A stretch of 64,000 nucleotides of DNA from Symbiodinium natans (GCA_905221605.1 CAJNDS010001458.1:679001-743000); one strand, 5' to 3'. Shown: positions 30,370 to 41,485, numbered from the stretch's first letter. Translations and numbers: made by a program. The notes: a model not told the origin generated them from the letters alone.

Positions 30370-32053
30370 AGCAACCATGTGGAGGCGCCCTAAACCCTAA
30401 ACCCTAAACCCTGAACCGTAAAACCTAACCCCTGAGCCCCAAACCCTAAATCCTAAACCCTAAACCCAACACCCTGACGACTAGCCGGGAGCCCGAAACC
30501 CTCGCGTGCCGAGGTCTGTCCGAAGTCCAGATTTCCAGGGCTAATGGCGATGTCCTGCAGAAGGTCGACAGGGTTTGGGGTTTGGGGTTTGGGTTTGGGG
30601 TTTGGGGTTCTGGGTTTGGGGTTTAGGGTTTAGGGGCGGAAGGGTCGTGCCCCTAAAGCCCCCTAGACACCCGACGCGGCCCTCAAACCGACGGCCGCAA
30701 CCCGCGACCTCGGGGGGCGGAAGGGGAGGGGAGCGCGGGGGGCGGGGGGGTTGAGACTGTCGGGTGGTCCTGGAACAAACCACTAAGCCCAACAGCAAAA
30801 CGCAAAAAAAACAAATTAAACCCCCAAAACAGACCATTCCTAAACAGCAAACCCATTAAGGCCAAACCCCCAAGCCTTTACACTACTAGTTGCTGAAGGA
30901 CCCTCGGAGGTATTTCCGAAAATAGGGGTATATACCCCCTTTTGTACCCCAAACAAGATAAAATCCCTTTAAAGGGACCCCCAAAAAAATCACCATATTC
31001 TCGGAAACCCCTTAACCCGAAACCCCCTTAGCCCTAAACTGTACTCCCTAAACCCTGAACCCTAAGCCCCCAAACCCCTACATCTGTCAGAGCCAAGGCT
31101 TTCGGAAGAAAAACCTAAACCCTAACCCTTAGACCCTAGACCCTAAACCCTAAACCCCAAACCCCACACCCTAAACCCCAAACCCCAAACCCTAAAACCC
31201 GAAACTGAAGCACAGAATAGTGTAAAGTGCTTCGCCCAGACGTCCCGCAGCTTCGAGTCGGTCGGGAGCATGAGGTCCTGCGGAGTCTAGACCCAAGAGT
31301 AACCGGGTTTAGGGTTTAGGGTTTAGGATTTAGGGTTTAGGGTTTAGGATTTGGGGTGACCCAAGAGCAACCTAGGAAGAAGAAGGGTGCCACTTTTTGG
31401 TTTACAGGGGCTTCTATGGAGGTCTACGAAAATAAGGCACCCCGAATAAAAACCCCAAAATAGTAGGATTCCCTTATAATAAGGACCCCAATAAGGTACC
31501 CCTAATTTCGGAAACCCCCATATGGGAACCTAAACCCAAAAAAAGGAGATAAGGTTCGGTCCTAGGAGCTGGCTCTGCGACAGCAAAAAGCAAGGTTCTA
31601 GGGGTTTTAAGGTTCTAGATGTTTAGGGTTTGTAGGGGCTTGGAGGTTTGAGGTTTTGGGGGTTTCAGGTTTTAGGAGTTTAGGGTTTTCGGGGTTCAAG
31701 GTTTGAGGGGTTTAGGGTTTTAGGGGCTTAGGGGGTTTTAGGGGTTGAGGTTAGGGCTTTAGGGTTTAGGCTAACCTGAGCAGAACCATGGCGTGCCCAT
31801 GTCTGCTTCACGGAGTCTCTGAGGGGCACCGAAGCGCCAAAAGAAAGGGTTCAGGGCGCCTGGGCTGCCGAAAATAGAAAGCCACCGGTGTTGACCCTTA
31901 ATCTCATGCCCCTATAGACCCTCTATAGATACCATATATCGTCCGTATACACCCAAGTAGGCCCTACATTACCCCTGAGCCCGTAAGGTCCCTTGTAAGG
32001 ATCCCTCCTTTAATCCCGTGAGGTTGGCAGTTCATGCGTTTAGCTGAAGCTAG
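30370..32053. repeat. telomere-type repeat zone B, left part
   Basis: CCCTAAA words (30390-30470, 31035-31060, 31110-31195), TTTGGGG words (30570-30630), TTTAGGG words (31305-31355) and TTTTAGGGG octamer words (31595-31770). Two stretches (30900-31010 and 31370-31540) share degenerate AT-rich words such as 'AACCTAGGA.GAA' and 'GGTGCCAC' with 14185-14215 and 44345-44380, suggesting old dispersed elements. No gene is supported. Confidence 0.75.
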
Positions 32054-32213
32054 CTTGGAGGTTCATGGCACCTATTAACCAATTATATCTGTACGTACAA
32101 CTCACTTAACTATAAGCCCCTCAAGTGCCCCAGTATGGTTATAAGTACAGTTATAAGTACAGTTATTAAGTAGTACAGTTATCATTGGTTAATAAGTACT
32201 ATGAACCTCCAAG
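32054..32213. mobile_element. MITE, CTTGGAGGTTCA family (copy 4)
   Basis: Terminal inverted repeats CTTGGAGGTTCATGGCACCTATTAACCAAT and ATTGGTTAATAAGTACTATGAACCTCCAAG. The interior has repeated ATAAGTACAGTT words and no telomere-type array. The flanking TA is not preserved on both sides. Confidence 0.85.
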
Positions 32214-33740
32214 TGGCCGATCTTTGCTTGCAGCGCACGAAGGCAAAAGCACACCGTTGCGAGCCTCACTTGAAAACCTGGAACAGCCACACCAACATTA
32301 CCCTGCCCCCCCCACCCCTGAACCCTAAACCCTAAACCCGAAACCCTAAATCTTAAACCCTAAACTCTAAACCCCACCAGAAAAGGAAAAGCAACAAACA
32401 AAAACCTCCCTGCTCTGAGCACGTAAAGACTTGGCTCAGCTGTCCAGAAAGGCTGCCGTCGCCGAAAGCGGCTTGACGGGAACCTGCAGGGCAAGCTCTT
32501 TGAGCATTTCAGGGTTGGGGGTTGCCCAACACTACACCCTAAAACCTAAACCCTAAACCAAAAACCCTAAACCCTAAACCCTGAACCCTGAAACCTAAAC
32601 CCTAAACCCTAAACCCTGAACCCTGAAACCTAAACCCTAAACCCTAAACCCTAAACCCTAAACCCTAAACCCTAAACCCTAAACCCTAAACTAAACCCTA
32701 AGCCTTCTTACAGGCTCCTCGAGGGAGGGGGAGCCCAAGGGGTGCCAGTAACCTCAGGGCTACAGGGAATATTGGGGAACGTTCACCAGGGTTTAGGCCT
32801 GGGCTTTAGGGCTTAGGGTTCAGGGTTTAGGGTTTAGGGTTTAGGGTTCAGGGTTCAGGGTTTAGGGTTTAGGGATAGAGACCCTAAGAGGGGAATATTC
32901 GGGAACATTCAGTTCAGGGCTTGGGGCTTCTTCGGGCTTAGGGCTTAGGGCTTAGGGCTTCGGGTTTAGGGTTTAGGGTTTAGGGTGTAGGGTTTAGGGT
33001 TTAGGGTTTTTGGCGGTAGGAGCCCTAAGCCCTATCCCCCCCTTTCAGAGGGCCCTCCCTTACTTTGGAGCCCCAGCTGCGCTTACGCACAGCAAAGTTC
33101 TTGTCTGGGGTCTTCAGGTTTTGGGGGGCTTAGTGGCCCTAGAAGCCCTAAACCCTAAACCCCAAACCCCAAACCCTAAACCCTAAACCCTAAACCCCAA
33201 ACCCTAAACCCTAAACCCTAAACGCCCCTCGACAATTCTTCGGGGCCTCTGGGTCTTCAGGCTCCAGCTCCTCCTGCGGCAGCTCATGCTCGATGGAGTC
33301 CTCCTGCTTGAGGGAGTTAGGGTTTTCGGGGTTTCGGGTTTCGGGTTTAGGGTTTAGGGTTTAGGGGTTTAGGGTTTAGGGTTTTCGGGGTTTCGGGTTT
33401 AGGGTTTTAGGGTTTAGGGTTTAGGGTTCCTGGCTCCGAAAGGGAAAATCATGGGTTCCCCTACGGGTTTAGGGTTTGGGGTTTAGGGTTTGGGGTTTAG
33501 GGTTTAGGGTTTAGGGTTTAGGGTTTCCTCTATACCACTGCCCCTAAATTCCGCCCGCCTTATGAGGGACTTAATTAGGGTTTGGGGTTTAGGGCTTAAG
33601 GTTTAGGATTATAGTACCCCCGATTATCATCCGTATTAAGGACTGTCCGTGTATGGGTGAACATGCCAAGGCAAAAGGCTCAAGGTGGCTTAAGGGACTT
33701 AGGGTTTTCGCAGTTTAGGGTTTAGGGTTTAGGGTTTGGG
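32214..33740. repeat. telomere-type repeat zone B, middle part
   Basis: CCCTAAA arrays (32320-32370, 32555-32700, 33145-33225), TTTAGGG arrays (32815-32875, 32935-33010, 33325-33430, 33465-33530) and short unique spacers. A relic of the AACAGTCC element lies near 33628-33670. No gene is supported. Confidence 0.85.
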
Positions 33741-34780
33741 GTTTGGGGTTTCGGGTTTCGGGTTTCGGGTTTCGGGTTTCGGGTTTCGGGTTTAGGGATC
33801 TCAGGGGGGTTTGGGATTTAGGGTTTTCGGGGTTTAGTTTAGGGATTTCGGGGTTAAGGGTGTGGGATTTCGGTCAAGAGCTGCATCAGGCGAGCCCTGA
33901 TCGGCGAGATCGACAGCACCCGCGTATTGCACGGCTAAAGTAGGGAGGCTCATGAATAACGTATCAGCCTCGTTAGGAAAGGGGATTCGGTTTGAGAGCT
34001 GAGGGTTTAGGAATGGTTTAGGCAAATGGGGCTTGAGCTCGTGCGGTTTGCATGTTAATGAGGGGGCGCGCTCGTGTCAGGAAGGGTTTAGGACATTCAG
34101 GGCTCTATTGGAGCATATTGCGTATAGGTCAGGGTACCACAAAGGGGCTGACAAGAGAGGCGAGCCTTAAACCTTCAAAAAGTCTGTGCCCTGAATTTTG
34201 GGTCACCACCTTGTGTACGTCCTGTATCCCCTGTGCGTATGCTTCTACGGTTCCTATGTTGTCTCCCAAAGCCCGCGAGCCAAGCCCCTAGCTGTTTTGA
34301 TGGGCTTTGGGTTTTTGGTTTCGGGTCATTTTTTATCCATAAACCCTACACTCGGAACTCTGAATCCGCCGGAATCCCAGACCCAAAAACCCTAACTCTA
34401 AACACCACCCCCCCCCCCCAAAAAAAAAAAAAAAAAAAAAGGCAGCACGGAGCTGAGCACCCGAGCCACGGAGATCTACAGCCCCGTCCTTGGGCCCGTT
34501 GTCTGGCGGCTCGTGCTCCCTGACCTGGCGAGTATGGTGCTAGGGCTGCTCGGACGCATGGCCTTGAACGATCTCAGCCCATCCTCGTTGTCATGTATAA
34601 GCGCTGAGTCTCGATCCCTAAACGAATAGGTGGACAGGCAGCCTTTTGGAGAAATGGACTGTCTGAAGATACGTAGCGGCTGTGCTGGTGCTACTTTGTA
34701 TGAAGACCATCGGAGGGTGCATATATGAGCATCTCCCAAAACAGGGGGCACTCCTACTATACCCCGCCGCTCATAGCCGG
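33741..34780. other. variant TTTCGGG array followed by gene-poor DNA
   Basis: About eight TTTCGGG units (33745-33795), then about 950 bp of low-repeat DNA including a C9A20 homopolymer junction (34411-34440). Short frames on both strands have no recognisable motif. Confidence 0.6.
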
Positions 34781-34943
34781 TTTAGGGTTTCAAACCCTAA
34801 ACCCCAGACCCTAAACCCTAAACCCGGTTCACATGCAGGGTGCTGGGATTCAAGTTCCCAGAGTTTAGGGAACATCGAGGCCACTGCGCCAGCGAGCTGC
34901 ATGTTCCGGAAGATGTCGACGTGGTGCTGGTCTAGCCTGCTCG

Positions 34944-35103
34944 GGGTTTGGGGTTTGGGGTTTGGGGTTTGGGGTTTGGGGTTTGGGGTTTGGGGTTTGG
35001 GGTTTGGGGTTTGGGGTTTGGGGTTTTTGGGGGGGTTTGTTTGGGGTTTGGGGTTTGGGGTTTGGGGTTTGGGGTTTGGGGTTTGGGGTTTGGGGTTTGG
35101 GGT
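34944..35103 (+). repeat. (TTTGGGG)n array
   Basis: About 21 units of TTTGGGG with one GGGGGGTTTGTTT interruption near 35028. TTTGGGG is a variant of the local heptamer, here homogenised. It encodes spurious Gly-Phe-Gly-Val-Trp-Gly repeats. Confidence 0.95.
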
Positions 35104-35605
35104 GGGGTTGGGTTGGGGGTTGGGGTTTAGGAATCAGGGTTGAGGGTTGAGGGTGTGCAGGAAGAGTGGTTCGCTGGTGCTCAAAGCACCCGGGCCGCTC
35201 GGTCTGCGCCGCTACGATGCTCACCTCCCTGCCCCCCCCCCCCCCCCCCCCAGCTTTATTCTCAACTCGGGAGGGATCTGCACTCCAACCCCCCTAGCAA
35301 GGGGCGTCCCTGTTCTCAGCCAGATAGGTATAGCAGAGGCCTTGACCGGCGTATAGGGTTTGCTTCACTCGATCAAGGGTGTCGCTTCTTTGCTTAATGA
35401 GAGTTTCTGCAAAAGCCTAACGCTGCCTAACACCATGAAAAGGGAACAAGGGCGCCACTGGCTTTCCTAGTTCAAGGTTGGGAACGTTCAGATTGTCCTG
35501 CTTCGGCCCCCACCCAAATCTCCCGACCCCATGCCCCTAAAACCCTGAACCCTGAAATTCTAGACCCTAAAACCCGATGCCCTAGTGGGGGTGTGTGGCT
35601 TTAAA

Positions 35606-35606
<1 letters not shown>

Positions 35607-35673
<67 letters not shown>

Positions 35674-35718
35674 GGGGGGGGGGGGTGGTGGGGTGGGCGG
35701 CGGGGGAGGGGGTGGTGG
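35607..35718. repeat. poly-G tract
   Basis: About 100 bases of almost uninterrupted G. Likely length-unstable in the genome and in sequencing; the exact length should not be trusted. Confidence 0.95.
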
Positions 35719-35879
35719 GGGGATAAACGCGCCTAGAACCCTAAATCCACCATCCCATCTCAAAAGTACTTCATCATTAGGGTTTAGGAAAATTAGGGTG
35801 TAGGCCTGGTTCGTAGCACAGCCTGGGTCTCCAAACGACCCTATTATTTTTGGTTGTTTGGAAAAAACCGGGTTTTTTA

Positions 35880-36075
35880 GGAAACGCCCGTAAAAAAGCA
35901 AACGCCCGTAATTCGGGAAACGCCCGTAATTCCGAAATCGGGGAGGATTAGGGTTTTACTGGAAACGCCCGTAATTCCGAGATCGGGGAGGATTAGGATT
36001 TTACTGGAAACGCCCGTAATTCCGAGATCGGGGGGGATGAAGAGTTTACTGGAAACGCCCGTAATTCCCAAATCG
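35880..36075. repeat. 46-bp tandem repeat, GGAAACGCCCGTAATTCC
   Basis: Four units of about 46-52 bp (GGAAACGCCCGTAATTCCGA then GATCGGGGAGGATTAGG). Related CGCCCGTAA words occur at 36580-36630. Open on the minus strand as a Gly-Ile-Thr-Gly-Val-Ser repeat, which I do not consider a gene. Confidence 0.9.
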
Positions 36076-36269
36076 GGGACATGAGAATTCGGTATAAAAA
36101 TGTATAAACCAATATACAACCCACCAAGCACCAAGCTTATAGCGGAGCCTGAACCTTTGTCCCCTTCCAGAGGTTGAAGGGTTTTGGGTTTAGAGACGGA
36201 ACACAGGAATGCTTGGGTGAGCCCAACTGTCAAATCCGACCCACAATCAAACCTTTCCCGAAGCCCTGT

Positions 36270-36530
36270 TTTGGATTGAGAGTTTTTAGGGTTGAGGGTG
36301 CTTGGGGTTGAGGACTTTTAGGGTTGAGGGTGTTTAGGGTTGAGGGTGTTTAGGGTTAATGGTTTTTAGGGTTGAGGGTTTTTAGGGTTGAGGGTTTTAG
36401 GGTTGAGGGCTTTTAGGTTGAGGGTTTTTAGGGATTTTAGGGTTGAGGGTTTTTAGGGTTGAGGGTTTTTAGGGTGGGTTTTAGGGTTGAGGGTTTGTAG
36501 TGAGGGTGTTTAGGGTTGAGGGTGCCACTA
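36270..36530 (+). repeat. TTTTTAGGGTTGAGGG array
   Basis: About 14 units of 14-16 bp combining a TTTAGGG-like half with a TTGAGGG half, that is, a dimeric higher-order variant of the telomere-type unit. Confidence 0.9.
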
Positions 36531-36720
36531 CAGTTGCATCTTGGACTGTTTTTTCCAGTTGGGATCGGCAATAGCACCCCAAACGCCCGTAAAACCCCGT
36601 AATTCACCCATAAAAACCCGTAGTTCGCCCGTAAACTTGTTGATTTAGGGTTTCCATCCCCCATGTCCGCGAGGGGGGGGGGGTTGAAAAGTGCAATCCG
36701 CCTTTTCGGACGTTCATTCA

Positions 36721-37240
36721 GCATGCTTCAAGGGAAAAATGCAGTTGAGACCTTCCCAACGTCAGACACTTGACTCACATTTTTTCTCGTCAGCGCGCAT
36801 CATCCTGTGCGGTTTCCCCGGTAATCTTTCCCCAACGCTACAACGCGGCATGATGCCGCACACGGACATGCTGGAGCCCTGTTAGTTTCAAAAGGTTCTT
36901 AGCGGCAGCTTCGCAGAATCTGAGGCCCATGAACTGCACCTCACACATGTCCACTTTGGCTTGGGATGGCTTGGGGTGATGGGGTGAATACAGGTGAAAG
37001 TGCTACAGCATGCTACAGCCAGCATGTCGACACGGTCCAGCCTTGACTGCAAGCACGGTCGCAGCAGGCACTATACATTGCCGCGACGGCTCCAGTACTA
37101 ACCCAAACCCTTTCGTTTCAAGCCTACCACGTGAGCACTACTAGGGTCTGCGCTGCCAAGAAATGCCAAGAAGCTTGTGAGATCATATGTGAGATTGTGT
37201 GAGTATGGGAATGTATGGGATAGCTGTGCTGCGTGGCAGA
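36721..37240. repeat. long direct repeat, copy A
   Basis: From GCATGCTTCAAGGGAAAAAT onward this matches 57503-58010 with substitutions and small indels. Shared landmarks in the same order are: TCCCAACGTCAGACACT, AATCTTTCCCCA, GACATGCTGGAG, CTGAGGCCCATGAACTGCACC, GCTACAGCCAGCATGTCG, AGTACTAACCCAAACCCTTT, CTGCGCTGCCAAGAAA and GGGAATGTATGGGATAGCT. Both copies have the same orientation and flank about 20.3 kb that contains the transposase, protease and methyltransferase genes. Confidence 0.85.
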
Positions 37241-37586
37241 AATCTGAGTAGGGGGGGGGACAAAAGTATAGTGACTTTAGTGCATCCCACAGCTCACCAC
37301 AGCTCACGACATCTCACGACGCTGGAAACCTGAGCACGGCGAGTCAAATTACCTGAAACCCCAACCCTAAACCCTAAGCCCTTTAAAATATACGGGTTAT
37401 GAATGTTGTAGATTATCTAGGGTCCTGTATGGTCCTGTGTGTTGCCCCATAAAGCTCCTCGAAGGGCTTGGGGGTTGAGGGTTTTCGGCCAGACCCCGAC
37501 GGCCCTCTAATGGGTTTAGGGTTTAGGGAGGTGTCCCTTATAAGAGGCTTGTAGAAGCAGCACTCCACCCTTAGCCCCAACAGTTT
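37241..37586. other. 3' flank of the 466-codon ORF
   Basis: Contains CTCACGAC-type short repeats (37290-37325), one CCCTAAA word (37365) and a TTTAGGG word (37515). No gene. Confidence 0.5.
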
Positions 37587-38987
37587 TCAAGCCTCAGCTC
37601 CCCTCTTAAACCCTAACCCTAAACTCCAAGAACTGCCAGAGACTCTGTATATAAATCCCGAGGCATTCTGAGTGTGGGGCAGAGGCAGTGTCTCCTTTGC
37701 CACCATGGCAGACCAGTGGCGGACACGGTTGTTGGCATCGTGCTGTTCTGGGAGCAATTGCAAGAGGTGTGAAAGGATCTGTTTGCCATAGTTCCGCCCG
37801 GAGTGTGCTTGGAATCTCTGATCATAGAACTCTGGTGCACGCTTACAGATGGAGGTCCAAAGATACCGCTCAGAACCGCACTGGATGTACCCCTCCTTGT
37901 CGAGAAGCTCCATTTTCGCCTCCCGGTACTTACTTGGAAGCAGTGCCAGGCAATCCTCGACATTCTTGCACCCAGCCGTGCTCCTTGCAAAGTCCCCTGC
38001 ACCGAAATTCCTGGGGCCGACAATGGAATCCTTCTCGGGCTGGGCTGCACCTGTCTCTTTGATCGTCATCAGTGACGCTGGGTTGTTTTGGATGTAGCGC
38101 ACAGCGTCCAGGACCTCTGAGGAGAAGCTCATTCGCAGCAGGTCCAGCCCTCGATCACTGCGACGTGGGCATGCCTCAGCATGCACATGCCCGAGGACCT
38201 CCACCAGTTCAAAGTTGCTGAAATTGCACGCAAAGAAGCTGGATGTGCTGTACTGTGTGAGTTGGGCAATCCGCACAGCTTTGCACAAATGTCCGGTGAG
38301 AGGCACAGCTGATGGCTTCGAGGCCCTCAGGCTTCGAGTCCCTTTCTTGCTGGTGACTATGGCTCCACGGTACACACACAAAACGACGCCAAGCTGGATG
38401 GTCTTGTCTGCAGCAGTGTACACAAGCACCTGGAGGTCCTCCGCTGTGTATGGCTTGTAGCGCTGTACTGGCCGCACACTCCAGGAGTTAGCCTGGCCTG
38501 CAGCTGCTGGGGCTGGGCAAATGGATGCCTGGACGTTGAACCAAGCTGCTGCGCGAGACTGCCTCTGCCCAGACACCATGCTGTACATTCGAGCCTTGGC
38601 CAGCTCATGTGTGGATAAATGCCATTCTGACGCATATTTTGTTGTGCCGGTCAGGACGGCTTTTGAGAGATGCCCTTCACGCAGTCGCACACGCAGCACG
38701 AAATCGCGCAAATGAGGTTCCAATTGCGACACCCGCTGGATGGCTCGTTGTTTGGTGTCATCCGCTTTGACCTGAAAGAGCTCCTGGCCCGAAAAGCAAT
38801 CAATCAACTCATCGATGGTGTCCCTTGCTGGAAACTCAGTGCTCACAGGAGCCGCCACAATGTCCTGCGAGACGTCTACGCAGCAATGTTTGTGTGTCTT
38901 CTGGTGCATTAAGCAAAACCGGCAGCATGGCAGGTGATCGTAGAGGTGAAGCATGAGCTCACAGATGCTCACAGCATTCTGTAACAA
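37587..38987 (-). CDS. large hypothetical protein beside the transposase
   Basis: An open frame of 466 codons. Near the N-terminus a Cys/His cluster 'CCRFCLMHQKTHKHCC' (residues 21-36) could bind zinc. The remainder is protein-like with no motif I can name: 'EPHLRDFVLRVRLREGHLSKAVLTGTTKYASEWHLSTHELAKARMYSM' is helical, and 'AVRIAQLTQYSTSSFFACNFSNFELVEVLGHVH' looks like a folded core. Residues after about 440 drift into low-complexity sequence. It follows the transposase frame by about 475 bp on the same strand, so it may be a downstream gene of the same element or its last exon. Not recognised. Confidence 0.6.
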   Translation of the reverse strand: MLQNAVSICELMLHLYDHLPCCRFCLMHQKTHKHCCVDVSQDIVAAPVSTEFPARDTIDELIDCFSGQELFQVKADDTKQRAIQRVSQLEPHLRDFVLRVRLREGHLSKAVLTGTTKYASEWHLSTHELAKARMYSMVSGQRQSRAAAWFNVQASICPAPAAAGQANSWSVRPVQRYKPYTAEDLQVLVYTAADKTIQLGVVLCVYRGAIVTSKKGTRSLRASKPSAVPLTGHLCKAVRIAQLTQYSTSSFFACNFSNFELVEVLGHVHAEACPRRSDRGLDLLRMSFSSEVLDAVRYIQNNPASLMTIKETGAAQPEKDSIVGPRNFGAGDFARSTAGCKNVEDCLALLPSKYREAKMELLDKEGYIQCGSERYLWTSICKRAPEFYDQRFQAHSGRNYGKQILSHLLQLLPEQHDANNRVRHWSAMVAKETLPLPHTQNASGFIYRVSGSSWSLGLGFKRGAEA

Positions 38988-39462
38988 ACGTGCCCTGTAG
39001 CATCAGCTGGGGATTCCCTCGCGTGGGCGCTGTTGGCGCTATCATGTGATATCATGTGCTATCCTCCCCCCACTCTGAATTTCCCTCTCCCTTTCTCTCT
39101 TTGTCTCTCCCCCTCCCTCCCCCCCCCTCTCCTCGGCTTCCATTTCGGGAGGCAAAGCCACGCTGGCGGGGTGGCTCAATCCCGCAGTGAGCTCCTGCAG
39201 TGAATCCAGGGCCCATTGGGTTGGGTTCTCCAAGGTTCAAGCGTTCAAGCTGCAGGATTCGGATATATCAGTGTTTAGGGTTAAGGACGTGTGTCGTGGG
39301 TGTAGGGAGCACCCGGAGGCTATGTGGTGGGGTTCAGCAAGAAACTTCAAGAAATCACATCGGCTTACTTCGGCCAAACCAAAGTAATCCAAACCACCCA
39401 TAGTGAGGTGCCAGGGGCTTAGGGGTTGTCCGGTAATGTACGGAAATGTTACGTGTAGGTTT

Positions 39463-41046
39463 TTAAAGGGTTGCTTGCATGGCAAGCATCCCCGCCTTGA
39501 TCTCTGACTTGATGCGAACGTAGTCCGTGCACCCCTGCACCTGCTCCAAGGGAGATGGCTGTGGCGGCTCTGCCGGCTGGTCGCCCTCGGCTTCAATGAG
39601 CTCCTCCAGGTCTGCCTCCAATGTTTCGTCATCCTCGTCGAGCTTGGCATCCCAGTGCGCTTGCTGGCACCCTGTCAGCATGGCCCGACCCTCATCCACG
39701 TACCACTGGCTGAAGCATGCTCGGATTTCCTCCGGGGGCCAGCCCACTGAGATCCAGGACTGCAGGAGGCAGCATCGTTCAAAAGCACGTTGAGCCAGGT
39801 TTTTGGCGGCGTCCTCGGGGATCGGCTTGAAAGGTACAGGGTCCACCCTCAACTTGGAGTTGAGCTGGCTGATGTGTTTTTTCTGCACACTCAGCACCGC
39901 GTCGCGGATGGATGGACTGCCCTGCCATGATGATTTCACCTGCCCATAGTGGTGTTCACAAATCTTTTCTGCCATCCTTGATGGCTTCACCGAGCATCCG
40001 GCAGGAGTCCATATACACAAGGCGGCAATCTGTGCGCACAGGCTGCATGAATTTCGGACAGTGGCCAGCGGCAAAAAATGACGGGACCAAGACTCTTTGA
40101 ACTTGTGACGAGCACTCCACAGATTCAGAAGAAGCAGGTAGTATGCGGACATCGCGTTCAAGAAGATGTGTGTGGAGGTCAGTCCATCACTCCCTTCCGT
40201 TGCAGCACTGATCAAGCTGCACAGGAACTGGTACACATGAGCACCTGCGCTGGCAAAGCCGCTTTTAAGCCAGGCAGGATTCAAGCGGTTCAATGCTTCG
40301 CGATCTGATTGGAGATCATGCAGCACAAATGCTTTGAAGGAGCAACCGCTTGCAAGGAGCACTGCCAAATCCACTGGCAGGTCTCCATAGTGGACCGTAC
40401 GGACTGCCATGTGGTGATGCAGCGTCAGTCTCTTCAAGACATGTAATGTGTCCAAGCTGGACAGCATCTTGTGCTCTCCCCATGCCAGGACATGGTATGG
40501 GATGAATGGCAAGCCGGCGAACCCGTGGACAGTGCAACGGGAAAAGAACTTTGTCCCCTCCAAAGCCTCTGCCTCAACCAATTCAAGGAATGTCCTGTGG
40601 AGCAACATGTTGCAGGTGCCAGCATCATAGCATACACCAAGGGGGGGCACTCCAAAGGTGTCACAAGCACTGGCCAATAACCTGTCGACCAGGTCGAAGA
40701 AAATCCTGCCTTTGTCTGCAGCTCCTTGAGGCATGGGTACCATGAGGACCTGCCAGGTCTGGGCCATTGAGTCTGTCCGAGATGCCAGAACGTCCAATGT
40801 GAGTTTGGATAAGTGGGAGCTCTCGGTGGGTTGCTTCGGGTCTAGAACACTCCGATCCTCCGATGGATCCCACGATCCCCCAAGCACGGAGACCTCTCGG
40901 CTGCCAGCCAAGCCACTGATAAGGTCATGGCTTGGTCGCCAATACGTTTCATCCAGTGCCAGATACCAAGCTCGAGGGTGTGGAACATCGAGAAGTGAAC
41001 CCAGCACACTCATGTTCCTGTGATTGACAACCGATGACAGCCACAA
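39463..41046 (-). CDS. P-element-superfamily-like DDE transposase
   Basis: An open frame of 527 codons. Four landmarks follow the order of P-element/THAP9-type RNase H-fold transposases. 'YLALDETYW' with Asp32 resembles the 'DEM.I' strand, followed by 'DLISGLAG'. 'VCYDAGTCN' with Asp141 resembles the 'D.G..N' strand. 'LDTLHVLKRLTLH' with Asp199 matches the D-x2-H-x2-K signature (compare D-P-P-H-L-L-K). 'ICEHHYGQVKSSWQGSPSIRDA' with Glu364 resembles the 'E..FG.iR..gg....P' helix. A triad Asp32 or Asp141, Asp199, Glu364 is plausible. The Glu/Asp-rich stretch near residue 460 is not catalytic. The N-terminal DNA-binding part would lie in the upstream BED-like exon. Assignment is by motif order only; a hAT- or KDZ-like origin is the main alternative, though the KDZ 'YD..CQ' motif is absent. 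Confidence 0.6.
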   Translation of the reverse strand: MWLSSVVNHRNMSVLGSLLDVPHPRAWYLALDETYWRPSHDLISGLAGSREVSVLGGSWDPSEDRSVLDPKQPTESSHLSKLTLDVLASRTDSMAQTWQVLMVPMPQGAADKGRIFFDLVDRLLASACDTFGVPPLGVCYDAGTCNMLLHRTFLELVEAEALEGTKFFSRCTVHGFAGLPFIPYHVLAWGEHKMLSSLDTLHVLKRLTLHHHMAVRTVHYGDLPVDLAVLLASGCSFKAFVLHDLQSDREALNRLNPAWLKSGFASAGAHVYQFLCSLISAATEGSDGLTSTHIFLNAMSAYYLLLLNLWSARHKFKESWSRHFLPLATVRNSCSLCAQIAALCIWTPAGCSVKPSRMAEKICEHHYGQVKSSWQGSPSIRDAVLSVQKKHISQLNSKLRVDPVPFKPIPEDAAKNLAQRAFERCCLLQSWISVGWPPEEIRACFSQWYVDEGRAMLTGCQQAHWDAKLDEDDETLEADLEELIEAEGDQPAEPPQPSPLEQVQGCTDYVRIKSEIKAGMLAMQATL

Positions 41047-41128
41047 CAGTGCAATAGATATGAATACATCGCCCTACGCACTCGGCCTCATTCCTGGCAC
41101 CCCAAACTTAAATCTCTCTCCACGGCTC

Positions 41129-41485
41129 TCAGTGCAAAATGTGCAAAACACCTGTCCTCGCAAGCTTCTCTGCAGACTTGTGGGCCATGAAAAACATGGG
41201 GAGCGTGGGGATGTTGAAGTTTATGGAGGCAGGTTTCACTGATATGCCGAAATAGGACAGCAAGGCTTTGGCAGGCTGGCCCCTGCCGAAACTGTAAGTA
41301 AGTTCTGCCAGCGTCTCTGCATCCACCAGCTTCCCACTGTTCTGAACAATGCCCCGGCTGGCACGCTCCTGCTTCCGCATGAAGCTGCGCAGCAAGCATG
41401 AGACCACGGCATTACCATCCAGCTCCCCCGATGCCACGCGACTGGCCAGCACGAAGTTCTCCTGTCGCACAGTGCCCTCCTCCAC
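41129..41485 (-). CDS. probable internal exon of the transposase gene
   Basis: 118 codons, same strand, ending 82 bp before the transposase frame. Balanced composition: 'ENFVLASRVASGELDGNAVVSCLLRSFMRKQ' and 'LAELTYSFGRGQPAKALLSYFGISV'. In P-like transposases a helical linker with 'P...L' words sits between the zinc finger and the catalytic core. Position and composition fit that, but no motif proves it. Confidence 0.45.
   Translation of the reverse strand: MEEGTVRQENFVLASRVASGELDGNAVVSCLLRSFMRKQERASRGIVQNSGKLVDAETLAELTYSFGRGQPAKALLSYFGISVKPASINFNIPTLPMFFMAHKSAEKLARTGVLHILH

Noticed and set aside
39463-41046. KDZ-type transposase (family known to associate with methyl-modifying enzymes)
   Set aside because: The characteristic 'YD..CQY/W' motif is absent; 'YDAGTCN' and D-x2-H-x2-K fit the P-like layout better.
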